Below, in pieces: positions 14,532 to 22,277 of a stretch of 36,824 nt of DNA. The DNA comes from an uncultured Eubacteriales bacterium (GTDB taxonomy: Bacteria > Bacillota > Clostridia > Oscillospirales > Oscillospiraceae): NCBI GenBank assembly GCA_905210385.1, contig CAJLWS010000001.1, forward strand, positions 1 through 36,824, read 5' to 3'. Positions within the stretch are counted from its first letter, which is position 1. Each line of letters starts with the position of its first letter. A program made the translations under genes and the position numbers. The notes under the pieces are model-generated. The model searched no databases. It was not told the DNA's origin and saw only the letters and a program-made list of their open reading frames with translations.

Positions 14532-14978
14532 TCAAAAGTACAGGCCGTTGTTTTCCAGTTCGTCAATCAGGTCGCCCAGGATCTCCACATTGTAGGGGGT
14601 AATGATGTATGTAGACAGGGCGACCTTCTTGATGGTGCCTTCATTGGCATAGGCCACGCCGGAGAGAAAGTCGATGAGGCGCCGGGCGATATTCTTATCC
14701 GTCTGCTCCAGATTGAGCACTACCGTGCGCTTCTCCCGAAGGTGGTCGGCGATCTCCGAGGCGTTTTCAAACCGCTCCGGCTTTACCAGGACCACCTGGA
14801 GCTGGGTGGTGGTATGGATGTTGACCACCTTATTGTTGCGTCGGTCATAGTCCCGGTCGCGTTCCCGGTCCCGGACAGGCTCCCGGGTGTTCACGGGAGT
14901 GAAATCCTCCTCGTAGGTATCTTCTTCCTCGTCCTCATAAGGCCGGGCAAGACGCTTAAGTTCGTCAAAAAAGCTCAT
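14532..14978 (-). CDS. sepF: Cell division protein SepF
   Basis: A 148-residue SepF, which links FtsZ filaments to the membrane. The N-terminal amphipathic helix MSFFDELKRLARPYEDEEED is the membrane anchor. An acidic/basic linker runs to about residue 55, and the C-terminal FtsZ-binding domain has the family pattern VVLVKPERFENASEIADHLR, TVVLNLEQTD and RLIDFLSGVAYA. It starts two bases after the yggS stop, so translation is coupled. Confidence 0.95.
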   Translation of the reverse strand: MSFFDELKRLARPYEDEEEDTYEEDFTPVNTREPVRDRERDRDYDRRNNKVVNIHTTTQLQVVLVKPERFENASEIADHLREKRTVVLNLEQTDKNIARRLIDFLSGVAYANEGTIKKVALSTYIITPYNVEILGDLIDELENNGLYF

Positions 14979-14980
14979 GA

Positions 14981-15706
14981 TCAGGACTCCCTTCCTAGAT
15001 TGACGGGAATGGGTGAGCGGGGCCCAAACAGGGCAGTTCCCAACCGTATATGGGTGGCCCCAGCACGTATAGCATCTTGATAATCATCGCTCATTCCCAT
15101 AGACAGGTATGTTACATCTGCCCTATTATCTCCTATTTCCCGTCTTATGTCAACAGCTAACTGCGCTAATTTCTCGAAATATGGCAGATTTTTGCCTGGA
15201 GCGGTAGAGGGAGGGGGAATACACATCAGACCGCGAAGACGCACATTGGCCAATTCCGCAGCCAACCTGCCCACCGAAAGAACCTGCTGGGGAGGTAGGC
15301 CGGACTTACTCAGCTCTCCAGCCAGGTTAACTTCCAACAGGATATCCTGGACAAGGCCCAGCTTTTCCGCCTGCCGTTGAATGGCTAGCAGCAGTTTTTC
15401 TGAGGACACAGAGTGGATTAGGTCCACCTTTCCGACCACGTACTTTACCTTGTTCGTCTGAAGGTGTCCAATGAAATGAACCCGGGCGCCTTCATAGGCA
15501 CCGGCAGCCAGGTGCGCAGTAAATTCCTGGACCCGGTTTTCCCCGCAAACGGAAATCCCGGCGGCAATGGCTTGCCGAATGGTATCATCCGACTGGGTTT
15601 TGGTGGCGGCCACCAGAGTGACCTCCTCTGGAGCGCGGCCGCAGCTCTGGGCGGCCTGTACAATATGGGTGCGCACCGCCTCCAGCCTCTGGGGGAGCAG
15701 ACTCAT
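14981..15706 (-). CDS. ylmE: PLP homeostasis protein YggS/YlmE (PLPBP)
   Basis: A 241-residue PLP-binding protein of the YggS/YlmE/PROSC family that buffers pyridoxal phosphate and has no known catalysis. LVAATKTQ holds the PLP lysine (about residue 36). FIGHLQTNKVKY, EVNLAGELSKSG, GLMCIPP and LSMGMSDDYQDAI are diagnostic. It sits directly before sepF, as in Bacillus ylmE-ylmF. Its ATG directly follows the stop of the HlyD-like gene. Confidence 0.95.
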   Translation of the reverse strand: MSLLPQRLEAVRTHIVQAAQSCGRAPEEVTLVAATKTQSDDTIRQAIAAGISVCGENRVQEFTAHLAAGAYEGARVHFIGHLQTNKVKYVVGKVDLIHSVSSEKLLLAIQRQAEKLGLVQDILLEVNLAGELSKSGLPPQQVLSVGRLAAELANVRLRGLMCIPPPSTAPGKNLPYFEKLAQLAVDIRREIGDNRADVTYLSMGMSDDYQDAIRAGATHIRLGTALFGPRSPIPVNLGRES

Positions 15707-16969
15707 TTACCGCACCACCTTTCCGTCGTAGAGATCGGAGGTGTTTAAAATGATTTCGTCTCCGGCCCGAAGCCTGGAGGTATCGGTTTCATCCACCGGC
15801 CGGACCAAATAAAACGTATCCCCGGTGTAGACAACCTCTACTTCCTTTCGCTCGGCCTGACGGCCCACCACCGTATAGACGACATAGGTATTTTGCTGCC
15901 GCACGCTGCCGTCCTCTTGTTCCACATCCTCCGTTTCCACCCGCAGCGCCCGGCGGGGAATGCGGATGCCTTCCACAGTGTCAGTGACCACATCCACACG
16001 TTGGACGCGAAGCAAGGTGGTGTCAGATAGATTGGAGCGGGCAGAAAAAATAGCCAGCGTCTGGTCCTGCCCGGGGACGATCCGCTCCAAAGTCATGGCT
16101 ATGCCACCGTAAAAGTCGCTGGAAAAGGAAATAGTATAGGAGCTGCCCTGGGACAGCTGAAGGTCATTCTCCCCTGGAAGCAGGGCGGCGAAGTACCAGG
16201 TGGAGTTGGTGATCAATTTGCCAATGGAATTGGAGTTGGCGGAGGGCTCCGCGTTCAGCCAATCAGACAACTGCTCTGCGGTAAGGCTGTCCAACATATC
16301 AGGGGTGATGAGGGATTCAAACCCATCTACTTGCCCGGAAAAAATTCCGGCCGCAGGAGCCAAGATGGTTTGGGAGACCTGGCTGAGGGATTGGGTTAGA
16401 GTGTCCAGCTGGGATTGCTTGTCCGCGATGAGCTGCTCAATATCGCTAGCCGCGCCCGTATCGCCATAGGCGTAATCCCGCTGAAACACCATGGTACGCA
16501 GATTGAGGGCGGAATCCTCTAGGTCGGACAGATCGCCGGAGGCGGCCAGTGCCCGCAGGCTGATGATGGAGCTGACCACCTGCTGGTCCAGCCGGGTCAC
16601 ATCCACCGACTGGGTGCCGGTGGACAAGGCATACTGCAACTGCTCGATCTCCGCGCCCAGGCTTTGAATGGCCTGCTGGGTGCTTAGGGCTGAGGCGTCA
16701 GAATAGACCAGAGCTACTGCGTCCCCAGCGGCGGCCCGTTCTCCCTCGGAAGGCACCAGGTCCACATAGTTACCAGAGCCGGTCAGCACCTGCTCCTCCC
16801 GGACGATAATCCCAACGGCTTCTGCACCCTGATTAACCGAATAGGTATAGGCGGTGGTGGTCGTCAGACCGCTCTGAAAGCCCGTAAGAAGATAGAGTCC
16901 AAGATAGATCAAGACTCCGGCGCATAGGACTCCAATCATGATTTTCGTTGCTAAGGTGCTCTCTTTCAT
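15707..16969 (-). CDS. HlyD-like single-pass membrane protein
   Basis: A 420-residue protein with one N-terminal membrane segment (about residues 8-30) and a long extracytoplasmic part. A biotinyl-lipoyl-like region at about 45-90 (AVGIIVREE, VPSEGERAAAGDAVALVYSD) precedes an alpha-helical hairpin, then a second beta region (ILAPAAGIFSG). This is the architecture of HlyD/membrane-fusion proteins. No partner ABC transporter or outer component is nearby, and in Clostridia such genes accompany sepF-divIVA, so a cell-envelope or division role is as likely as export. Function unproven. Confidence 0.75.
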   Translation of the reverse strand: MKESTLATKIMIGVLCAGVLIYLGLYLLTGFQSGLTTTTAYTYSVNQGAEAVGIIVREEQVLTGSGNYVDLVPSEGERAAAGDAVALVYSDASALSTQQAIQSLGAEIEQLQYALSTGTQSVDVTRLDQQVVSSIISLRALAASGDLSDLEDSALNLRTMVFQRDYAYGDTGAASDIEQLIADKQSQLDTLTQSLSQVSQTILAPAAGIFSGQVDGFESLITPDMLDSLTAEQLSDWLNAEPSANSNSIGKLITNSTWYFAALLPGENDLQLSQGSSYTISFSSDFYGGIAMTLERIVPGQDQTLAIFSARSNLSDTTLLRVQRVDVVTDTVEGIRIPRRALRVETEDVEQEDGSVRQQNTYVVYTVVGRQAERKEVEVVYTGDTFYLVRPVDETDTSRLRAGDEIILNTSDLYDGKVVR

Positions 16970-17022
16970 GGGATCAATCCTCTATTTCTGTGGACCGTCC
17001 GGAAACGGCCTGAGGGAAAGCT

Positions 17023-17268
17023 TTATGACTGTTCCATATTGACAGGATGTTCCGGAGCGATGGTGGAGATCGCGTGTTTATAGATAACCTGCTGTTTCCC
17101 GTCGGACATTAACACCACCACATAAGGGTCAAAGGCGGTGATCACACCACGCAGCTGATAGCCGTTCATGAGGAACAAAGTGACCCGGGCAGCCTGGCGC
17201 CGGGCGCAGGAAAGAAAGGTGTCCTGGATGTTGGGCTGACGGCCCACGGCAACGGCGGTAAAACTCAT
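17023..17268 (-). CDS. hfq: RNA chaperone Hfq
   Basis: An 81-residue Sm-like Hfq protein. The Sm1 region NIQDTFLSCARRQAARVTLFL with MNGYQLRGVI, and the Sm2 motif YKHAISTI, match Hfq, which forms hexameric rings that bind sRNA and mRNA. The usual glutamine at the start of the N-terminal helix is QD. It lies next to miaA, the conserved miaA-hfq pair of many bacteria. The ribosome binding site is AAGGAG. No acidic C-terminal tail is present. Confidence 0.94.
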   Translation of the reverse strand: MSFTAVAVGRQPNIQDTFLSCARRQAARVTLFLMNGYQLRGVITAFDPYVVVLMSDGKQQVIYKHAISTIAPEHPVNMEQS

Positions 17269-17347
17269 AACTTGCGCACTCCTTTTATTTACCCAGGGCG
17301 GTCCCGCCCCGGTGATTATCTGCCGGAAATGATTTCCGGGAGTGCGG

Positions 17348-18292
17348 TTATTGTAAGCCAGAGGCTAGGATGAGTTCTGTCGAAAAAGTAAGGGCGGAGG
17401 AAAAATCCGGATTTTCATCCCAAAAGAACCAATGGGCGTCATGATTGCGGCGGAACCAAGTGAGCTGCCGCTTGGCATACTGCCGGGAACGGAGCTTTAC
17501 CTCCTCCGCCCCCTCCGCAGCGGGCCGCCCCTCCAGGAGGGCGGCGGCGATCTCCTTGTAGCCAATGGCCTGCATGGCGGTGCACTGGGGGGAAATTCCC
17601 GAGGCCAAAAGCCCGCGCACCTCCTCCTCCAGTCCCCTGGACATCATCTGGTCCACCCTCCGATCAATACGGGCCCAGAGCTGGGACCGCTCCCGGAAGC
17701 TCAGGGCGATGGTCAGGGGGGTATATCGGTTGGGAATGGCCTGGCTCTCTCGGTTGTGCTGGGAGATGGTCTTTCCCGTGGCCAGGTAGACCTCCAGGGC
17801 CCGGATGATGCGCTTGGCGTCGTTAGGATGGAGCCGGGCGGCTGACTCCGGGTCCACCTGGGCCAGCTCTGCCAGGAGGGCAGGCAGGCCCTCCGTCTCC
17901 GCCCTGGCCTGAAGCTGGAGGCGCAGGCCATCCCGGCCGGGGAATGGGGCGAACTGACGACCGGCGATCAGATTATCAATGTACAGCCCCGTCCCCCCGG
18001 CAATGATGGCCAGCTTGCCCCGGACTAGAATATCGTCCACAATGGGGACAGCCTGATCCACATAACGGGCCACGGAATAGTCTTCCGATGGATCGGCCAC
18101 GTCGATCATGTGATGGGGAACACCCCCCATCTCTTCCTGGGTAGGTTTAGCGGTGCCGATGTCCATACCCCGGTAGACCTGCATGGAGTCGGCAGACACT
18201 ACTTCGCCATGAAAGCGCTGGGCCAAAGCTACCGCCAGGGCGGTTTTCCCTGAGGCCGTGGGCCCGCAAATCACAAGAACGTTGGGTTTCAT
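17348..18292 (-). CDS. miaA: tRNA dimethylallyltransferase MiaA
   Basis: The 314-residue enzyme that adds dimethylallyl to A37 of tRNAs reading UNN codons. The P-loop GPTASGKTALA (residues 10-20), SADSMQVYRGMDIGTAKP, HHMIDV, GGTGLYI and QAIGYKEI are all in place. The start is ATG 18290-18292 with GGGAGG just upstream. Upstream, a repeat element and an orphan copy of its first 11 codons lie between it and mnmA. A 14-bp inverted repeat (18254-18267 and 18304-18317) would place the ribosome binding site and start codon in a hairpin loop, so translation might be modulated. Confidence 0.95.
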   Translation of the reverse strand: MKPNVLVICGPTASGKTALAVALAQRFHGEVVSADSMQVYRGMDIGTAKPTQEEMGGVPHHMIDVADPSEDYSVARYVDQAVPIVDDILVRGKLAIIAGGTGLYIDNLIAGRQFAPFPGRDGLRLQLQARAETEGLPALLAELAQVDPESAARLHPNDAKRIIRALEVYLATGKTISQHNRESQAIPNRYTPLTIALSFRERSQLWARIDRRVDQMMSRGLEEEVRGLLASGISPQCTAMQAIGYKEIAAALLEGRPAAEGAEEVKLRSRQYAKRQLTWFRRNHDAHWFFWDENPDFSSALTFSTELILASGLQ

Positions 18293-18317
18293 AGTGACCT
18301 CCCGCGGGCCCACGGCC
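18254..18317 (-). promoter_or_regulatory. Inverted repeat enclosing the miaA ribosome binding site and start
   Basis: On the minus strand GGCCGTGGGCCCGC and GCGGGCCCACGGCC are perfect 14-bp complements separated by 36 bases that contain GGGAGG and the ATG of miaA. The downstream arm is coding sequence (codons for CGPTA); the upstream arm is at the end of the repeat element. In mRNA this could form a strong stem with the translation start in its loop. Confidence 0.7.
18260..18305 (-). repeat. Live copy of the duplicated miaA 5' end (direct repeat)
   Basis: A 46-bp block covering the ribosome binding site and first 11 codons of miaA. It is the direct-repeat partner of 18466-18511. Of the five codons that differ, four are synonymous (Asn, Leu, Val, Ile) and one changes Asn to Lys at codon 2. 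Confidence 0.82.
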
Positions 18318-18498
18318 GGGACCCCGCAAAGGAAGGACGGCGCAGGTGCGCTGCACAAGGATTTCCCATAGATTTCCTGGGAAAATCTTGGCGCAAGGGC
18401 GAATTCAGTTCGCCCGCGCAAGTCAAAAGAACGGGGTCCCCGCGGCGCGCGGCGGCGTGGGGAACGGGCCCGCAGATGACCAAAACATTGGGATTCAT
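18289..18498 (-). CDS. Small ORF from the orphan miaA start through the repeat
   Basis: A 69-codon ORF that begins at the orphan miaA ATG (18496-18498), which overlaps the mnmA stop in ATGA. It reads MNPNVLVICGP like MiaA, then runs in frame through the whole element and ends with a TGA overlapping the live miaA ATG (again ATGA). It is arginine/proline-rich in the element part and matches no family I know. Translation, if any, could carry ribosomes from mnmA to miaA. This is a relic plus element sequence, not a recognised protein. Confidence 0.3.
   Translation of the reverse strand: MNPNVLVICGPVPHAAARRGDPVLLTCAGELNSPLRQDFPRKSMGNPCAAHLRRPSFAGSRPWARGRSL
18306..18465 (-). repeat. Structured interspersed repeat, copy 2 (inside the miaA 5' end)
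   Basis: A 160-bp element of the same family as 1211-1344, here on the minus strand. It opens with GTTCCCCACG. A 9-bp inverted pair, CGGGGTCCC (18432-18440) and GGGACCCCG (18318-18326), encloses the hairpins: GGGCGAA/TTCGCCC around CTGAA, an imperfect GATTTTCC/GGAAATC and an imperfect CAGCGCA/TGCGCCG. Shared with copy 1 are GTTCCCCACG, GCGCCAAGATTTT and the third hairpin; the first stem differs in sequence but still pairs, suggesting selection for structure. Its 3' end is an inverted copy of the inner miaA junction. Confidence 0.8.
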
Positions 18499-18511
18499 GT
18501 GATCCACCCGC
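18466..18511 (-). pseudogene. Orphan copy of the miaA start (46 bp)
   Basis: It contains the ancestral-looking junction in which the mnmA stop overlaps the miaA ATG (ATGA), followed by the first 11 miaA codons and then the repeat. The upstream part also encodes the last codons of mnmA, so it is probably the original site, and the copy at 18260-18305 the added one. Confidence 0.82.
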
Positions 18512-19517
18512 TTCCCAATACCATGTCATCTTGGTAGAAGACCGCCAGCTGTCCCGGGGTGGGCGCCCGGGCGGGCTGGGCCATGCGCACCTCTGCTCGC
18601 CCTCTCTCCAGGGGCACCAGGAGCGCCTCCTGGGCGGTGCGGGAGTGGCGCAGCCGGACGGACACCGGCCGGGGGTCGTCCAGGGGGGTGTCCCCCAGCC
18701 AGTTAAGCTCCTCACAGAGGACGGTTTCAGCGGCCAGCCCCTCCCCATGAGAGAGCACCACCTCGTTGGTATCCGGTCGGATAGCAGTGACGAACAGCCG
18801 CCCGGTGGAGGAGATGCCCAGCCCCCGGCGCTGACCCACAGTGTAGTGGTGATAGCCCTTGTGGACGCCCAAAACGTTGCCATCCCGATCCACAAAGTTG
18901 CCCGGCGGCGGGGTGCCTCCCCGCCGATCCAGCCAGGCGGCGTAATCCTGATCGGGGATGAAGCAGATCTCCATGGAGTCAGGCTTTTGGGCGCTGGGCA
19001 GCCCCGACTCCTCCGCCTCCCGGCGGATATCCGACTTAGGCGTATTCCCCAGGGGAAAGAGTACCCGTTCCAGAGTATCACGGCCCAGCCGGGCCAGCAT
19101 GTAGGACTGGTCATTGGAGACAGGGCCCCGCAGGAGAACAGCCCTCCCGTCCCGCCCCTTTCCCACCCGGGCGTAGTGGCCGGTGGCCACATACCGGGCG
19201 TTCACTTGGTCGGCTAGGCGCAGCAGGGAGGGAAACTTCACCGTGGGATTGCACTGGGCGCAGGGGATGGGGGTGCGCCCGGCCAGATAGCCTTCGTAAA
19301 AGGGACGGCAGACGTGGCGCTCCAGTTCATCCGCCACCCGTGCCACATGGAATTCCAGGCCCAACCGCCGGGCGTTGTCTGCCGCAGCCTCCTCCCCGCC
19401 CAGCCCCACATCCAGATAGAGAGCGATGACCTCATAGCCGACGCGGAGCAGGCGCAGGGCGGCCACTGCGGAATCAACCCCCCCGGACAGGCCCAATACT
19501 ACCTTTTCCTCTGCCAT
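18495..19517 (-). CDS. mnmA: tRNA-specific 2-thiouridylase MnmA
   Basis: The 340-residue enzyme that makes 2-thiouridine at the wobble position of tRNA Lys, Glu and Gln. The PP-loop LGLSGGVDSAVAA, the first catalytic cysteine region CAQCNPTVKF, ATGHYARV, NDQSYML and the second cysteine in MEICFIPD are present, followed by YTVGQRRGLG and the C-terminal beta-barrel. The ATG at 19515-19517 follows a GGGGGAGGGGGG stretch. A promoter lies at 19565-19593. It is the first gene of the operon to divIVA. Its stop overlaps the orphan miaA ATG. Confidence 0.96.
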   Translation of the reverse strand: MAEEKVVLGLSGGVDSAVAALRLLRVGYEVIALYLDVGLGGEEAAADNARRLGLEFHVARVADELERHVCRPFYEGYLAGRTPIPCAQCNPTVKFPSLLRLADQVNARYVATGHYARVGKGRDGRAVLLRGPVSNDQSYMLARLGRDTLERVLFPLGNTPKSDIRREAEESGLPSAQKPDSMEICFIPDQDYAAWLDRRGGTPPPGNFVDRDGNVLGVHKGYHHYTVGQRRGLGISSTGRLFVTAIRPDTNEVVLSHGEGLAAETVLCEELNWLGDTPLDDPRPVSVRLRHSRTAQEALLVPLERGRAEVRMAQPARAPTPGQLAVFYQDDMVLGSGWIT

Positions 19518-19564
19518 GTGCCCCCCTCCCCCGGACTGTGCGGATACAGGAAATTTTCCTACTT

Positions 19565-19593
19565 AACATAACACAAAACAGAGAAAAAGGCAA
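19565..19593 (-). promoter_or_regulatory. SigA promoter of the mnmA operon
   Basis: On the minus strand, -35 TTGCCT (19588-19593), 17-base spacer, -10 TATGTT (19565-19570), 48 bases before the mnmA ATG. Core and much of the spacer are almost identical to the promoter at 32851-32879, 13.3 kb away in the same orientation. Confidence 0.75.
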
Positions 19594-19678
19594 GAGAATC
19601 GACGTACAGGAAAGTCAGTGAAAGAAAGGGGGCAATACAAGCGATGGGAAGGATGGCCGTAAAAAAGAGATGGTAAAA

Positions 19679-19728
19679 TAATAGTGTCAGGAAGAAAAGA
19701 AACAGGTTCTATTCCTCCGACACTATTA
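19679..19728 (-). terminator. Probable terminator of the sigma-54 catabolic operon
   Basis: TAATAGTGTC (19679-19688) and GACACTATTA (19719-19728) form a perfect 10-bp stem with a long loop that can pair a little further. On the minus strand the stem is followed by TTTTACC and then a run of six T. It lies about 60 bases after the last gene of the operon. The rest of 19518-19790 holds only the mnmA promoter. Confidence 0.65.
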
Positions 19729-19790
19729 TGGATGGATTGATATAGAGAAATCTTGAGTGGGCGTGCTGGAAAAAGAGGGAAACCGGATGG

Positions 19791-21263
19791 TCATGGTTTG
19801 GCCGGCAGCATGGAACCTGTTTCCTGGAACCGCTGATGCCATGAAAATGCGGCGTTCAGGCGAAGGGGATGATGTCCGCCTTCCCGTGTGGAGGCGCGGA
19901 GAAGGGAGGATAACTGGTCCCGGTAGGCTGGATGGGCGCAGTGCTGAATGATTGACCAAGCGCACTCCAAATCGTCTTTTCCACGAAGGTCTGCAATGCC
20001 ATATTCGGTAATCACAACGTCAATGTAATGGTGAATAATATCCGTGTGGGGAATTTGAGGAACGATACAGGATATGGCGCCATTTTTCCGGACGGAAGGC
20101 AGCAGAAGAACAGAGATTGCGGCCTGCTCGGCGAAGGAGGCGCCGCCGCCGATGCCATTGACGACGGATCGGCCATTGACATGGCTGGAGTTGACGTTCC
20201 CGAACAGGTCGATTTCCAGGCCTGTGTTTATGGCTAGCAGACCCAATCCGGCGATCGCCGCAGAGCCATTGCACAGTTCCATGCTGCGTAAGACCAAATG
20301 CTCCCGCGCAGCAGTTCCCAAGTGTGAGAGCTGCCGTTTGGTTTCCGGCGTGATTGGCAGTGATCCGCCAGATAGAGCTCTGGCCGTACCTTGCTCTAAA
20401 AGCGTGAGCATATCGGGCTGAAGCGCGCCGCAAAAGAAAGTTAAATCCTGATAGCCGCTATCTGTAAAGGATTGGATTACAGCCTGAGAAAGCGTCCCAA
20501 TGCCAGTCTGAATGGGCGGGAGGTCGTTTCCGGGGAACCATGTGTGCAGAAAACTCTGAAAATGTTGACAGATACACCGGTCTATGTCTGTAATCTGGGA
20601 AGAGACGGGCGCTTCATCCTGATAATCAGAGAAAACAACTGCGGAAACTTTGGACATATCAATGTCCATTGTTAAAGTTCCCACCCGCTGGTCTGCCCGG
20701 CTCAACATCAGCCCGGTGTGCAAAGGGGCCTCATAGATATCGTGCAGGCCAAACAGTTCCTTTGGCTGAGCCGTATTGATCTCGATAATAATATGGCGGG
20801 CTAGGCGGCACAGCAGCGGCGTAATACCTACGGAAGAGGTTAAAACCACCTGACCCGATTCCGTCATACCCAAGGCCTCTATTATAGCGAAATCAGGACG
20901 GCCGAAGACTCCAGAGGCCACGGCACGGGGGAGCTTCGCCAAGGGAACCTCCACATAATGGATAGCCTGTTGGTTTGACAGGCGGCTAACGGCTTTTGAG
21001 GTCGTGAAAGGAATGCGGCGGGCCAAAACTCCCGCAGTTGCCAAGGCCGACTCAACTTGATTGGAAAGTTGTGCCGCAGTAAGCAGGGCAATCCCCTTGG
21101 GGAACTGCTCTTTTCCTCGGGCGGCCAATGCTAAAAGTGTAGCTTTCGGATCTCCGGCACCGGTATAGCCGCTGGCTGCGACGAGAGCTCCATCTGGAAT
21201 CAGCGCGGCGGCGTCCTGAGGTGAGCACACTTTTCGGGATAAGCAGGCAGGCAGATCAGCCAT
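19791..21263 (-). CDS. Acetyl-CoA hydrolase/CoA-transferase homologue lacking the catalytic Glu
   Basis: A 490-residue member of the acetyl-CoA hydrolase/succinyl-CoA:acetate CoA-transferase family (Cat1/AarC type). It keeps the GIGTLSQAV glycine loop, LSGGSLPIT, NGIGGGASFAEQAAISV and the C-terminal VVITEYGIADLRGK. In AarC-like enzymes the segment YTEVIQDGM carries the glutamate that forms the CoA thioester. Here it reads FCGALQPDM, with glycine 279 at the glutamate position; GSGDF is also altered to GGASF. It may be a hydrolase, a changed transferase or non-catalytic. In context, activating acetoacetate would be expected. The start at 21263 has GGGAGGA; the first 8 bases overlap the previous gene. 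Confidence 0.82.
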   Translation of the reverse strand: MADLPACLSRKVCSPQDAAALIPDGALVAASGYTGAGDPKATLLALAARGKEQFPKGIALLTAAQLSNQVESALATAGVLARRIPFTTSKAVSRLSNQQAIHYVEVPLAKLPRAVASGVFGRPDFAIIEALGMTESGQVVLTSSVGITPLLCRLARHIIIEINTAQPKELFGLHDIYEAPLHTGLMLSRADQRVGTLTMDIDMSKVSAVVFSDYQDEAPVSSQITDIDRCICQHFQSFLHTWFPGNDLPPIQTGIGTLSQAVIQSFTDSGYQDLTFFCGALQPDMLTLLEQGTARALSGGSLPITPETKRQLSHLGTAAREHLVLRSMELCNGSAAIAGLGLLAINTGLEIDLFGNVNSSHVNGRSVVNGIGGGASFAEQAAISVLLLPSVRKNGAISCIVPQIPHTDIIHHYIDVVITEYGIADLRGKDDLECAWSIIQHCAHPAYRDQLSSLLRASTREGGHHPLRLNAAFSWHQRFQETGSMLPAKP

Positions 21264-22263
21264 ACTTTGTGTCCTCCCGCGCATCTACGCAGAAGCGGTC
21301 AGACTGGCCCGCCACGACAAAGGAGTCCAATTTGCGGCCGAACAGTTTTTCTGCTAAGCAACCGGCCCAGATCAGTTTTTCCTCATCAATGCTGGTTTGA
21401 TATCCCATATCATGGAGCATATTCACAAAATCTTCTGTGGAAACCAGGCCGGTGGGCCCCTGGGCAAAATAGTATTCGCCGGTTCCATGGACGGGCACGC
21501 CGTCTATACGGTTGGCAGGCTGCCCCCCGGTCCGGCCCAGGGTGCATTCAAACTGCCGGATCCCCTGCTGCAGGGCGGCATAGTAACTGGCCATACCCAT
21601 GCCGTGAATATCGTGGACATGGAGCACATGGATGCCAGGATTCGGCCATCGGCTCATGAGTTCAGAGCAGTACTCGGCCATGCGGTCGGGGGATGCAGCT
21701 CCATCCGGATCGGAGTGTTCAATTTCGTCGAAGCCCATATCCAACAGGCGGCCCACAAAATCATATGCTTTTTCCAGGGGCATTTCTCCTTCGATGGGGC
21801 AGCCAAAAATGGTTCCCACGTTGGCCACGACCCGCTCGATCCCGTTGTCGTGAAGCAGTCTGACCGACTCGGCCGCCTCTCGGAACAGCTCTTCCTGGGT
21901 ACGGTTCATGTTCTTTCTGGCGTAGGACGCGCTGGTGGCGATCTGGCCGGTCAGAATGCGGTGGATAGGCGCGCCGCTTGCCTTCAGCTTGATTGCCCGT
22001 TCCACCCCTCGCCGGTTCAACGCGAGAAAGGTATACTCTACGCCCTCATAGGAAGGAAGCGTCATGGCAAACTCGTCTATTTCCCGGAACTGAGGGATAT
22101 AGATGGGGTGAGCGAAGGAACCCACCTCAATTTTTTTCACCCCGGCGTCCACTAAGTACGACAGCAATTTATACCGGTCGGGCAGAGACATGTAGTGTTC
22201 CTCATGCTGGAGTCCGTCCCGAAGCGTGGTATCTAAAATGGAAACCTCATGTGTAGAAACCAT
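21256..22263 (-). CDS. HMG-CoA lyase-like aldolase (HMGL family)
   Basis: A 335-residue TIM-barrel protein of the HMGL/DRE-TIM group, which cleaves or forms C-C bonds with acetyl-CoA. The metal and catalytic motif LDTTLRDGLQ (about residues 10-19), VEVGSF-like IEVGSFAHP, HVHDIHGMG (metal histidines) and TLGRTGGQPANR (like the G-GGCP loop) are clear. Closest in style to hydroxymethylglutaryl-CoA lyase; the loop cysteine of true lyases reads TGGQP here, so the substrate may differ. Start ATG 22263 has GGAGGG. It overlaps the next gene and follows thiolase by 14 bases. Confidence 0.85.
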   Translation of the reverse strand: MVSTHEVSILDTTLRDGLQHEEHYMSLPDRYKLLSYLVDAGVKKIEVGSFAHPIYIPQFREIDEFAMTLPSYEGVEYTFLALNRRGVERAIKLKASGAPIHRILTGQIATSASYARKNMNRTQEELFREAAESVRLLHDNGIERVVANVGTIFGCPIEGEMPLEKAYDFVGRLLDMGFDEIEHSDPDGAASPDRMAEYCSELMSRWPNPGIHVLHVHDIHGMGMASYYAALQQGIRQFECTLGRTGGQPANRIDGVPVHGTGEYYFAQGPTGLVSTEDFVNMLHDMGYQTSIDEEKLIWAGCLAEKLFGRKLDSFVVAGQSDRFCVDAREDTKYG

Positions 22264-22277
22264 AGTGTCCCTCCGAT

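Noticed and set aside
15707..16969. HlyD-like protein as part of a drug efflux or type I secretion system
   Set aside because: No ABC or RND partner is adjacent; its neighbours are cell-division and tRNA genes, so an export function is not supported.
17348..19192. A single 614-codon reading frame spanning miaA and most of mnmA
   Set aside because: Its first part is an out-of-frame shadow of mnmA; it joins the miaA frame only because the repeat insertion is open in this frame. The real miaA starts at 18292 with its own ribosome binding site.
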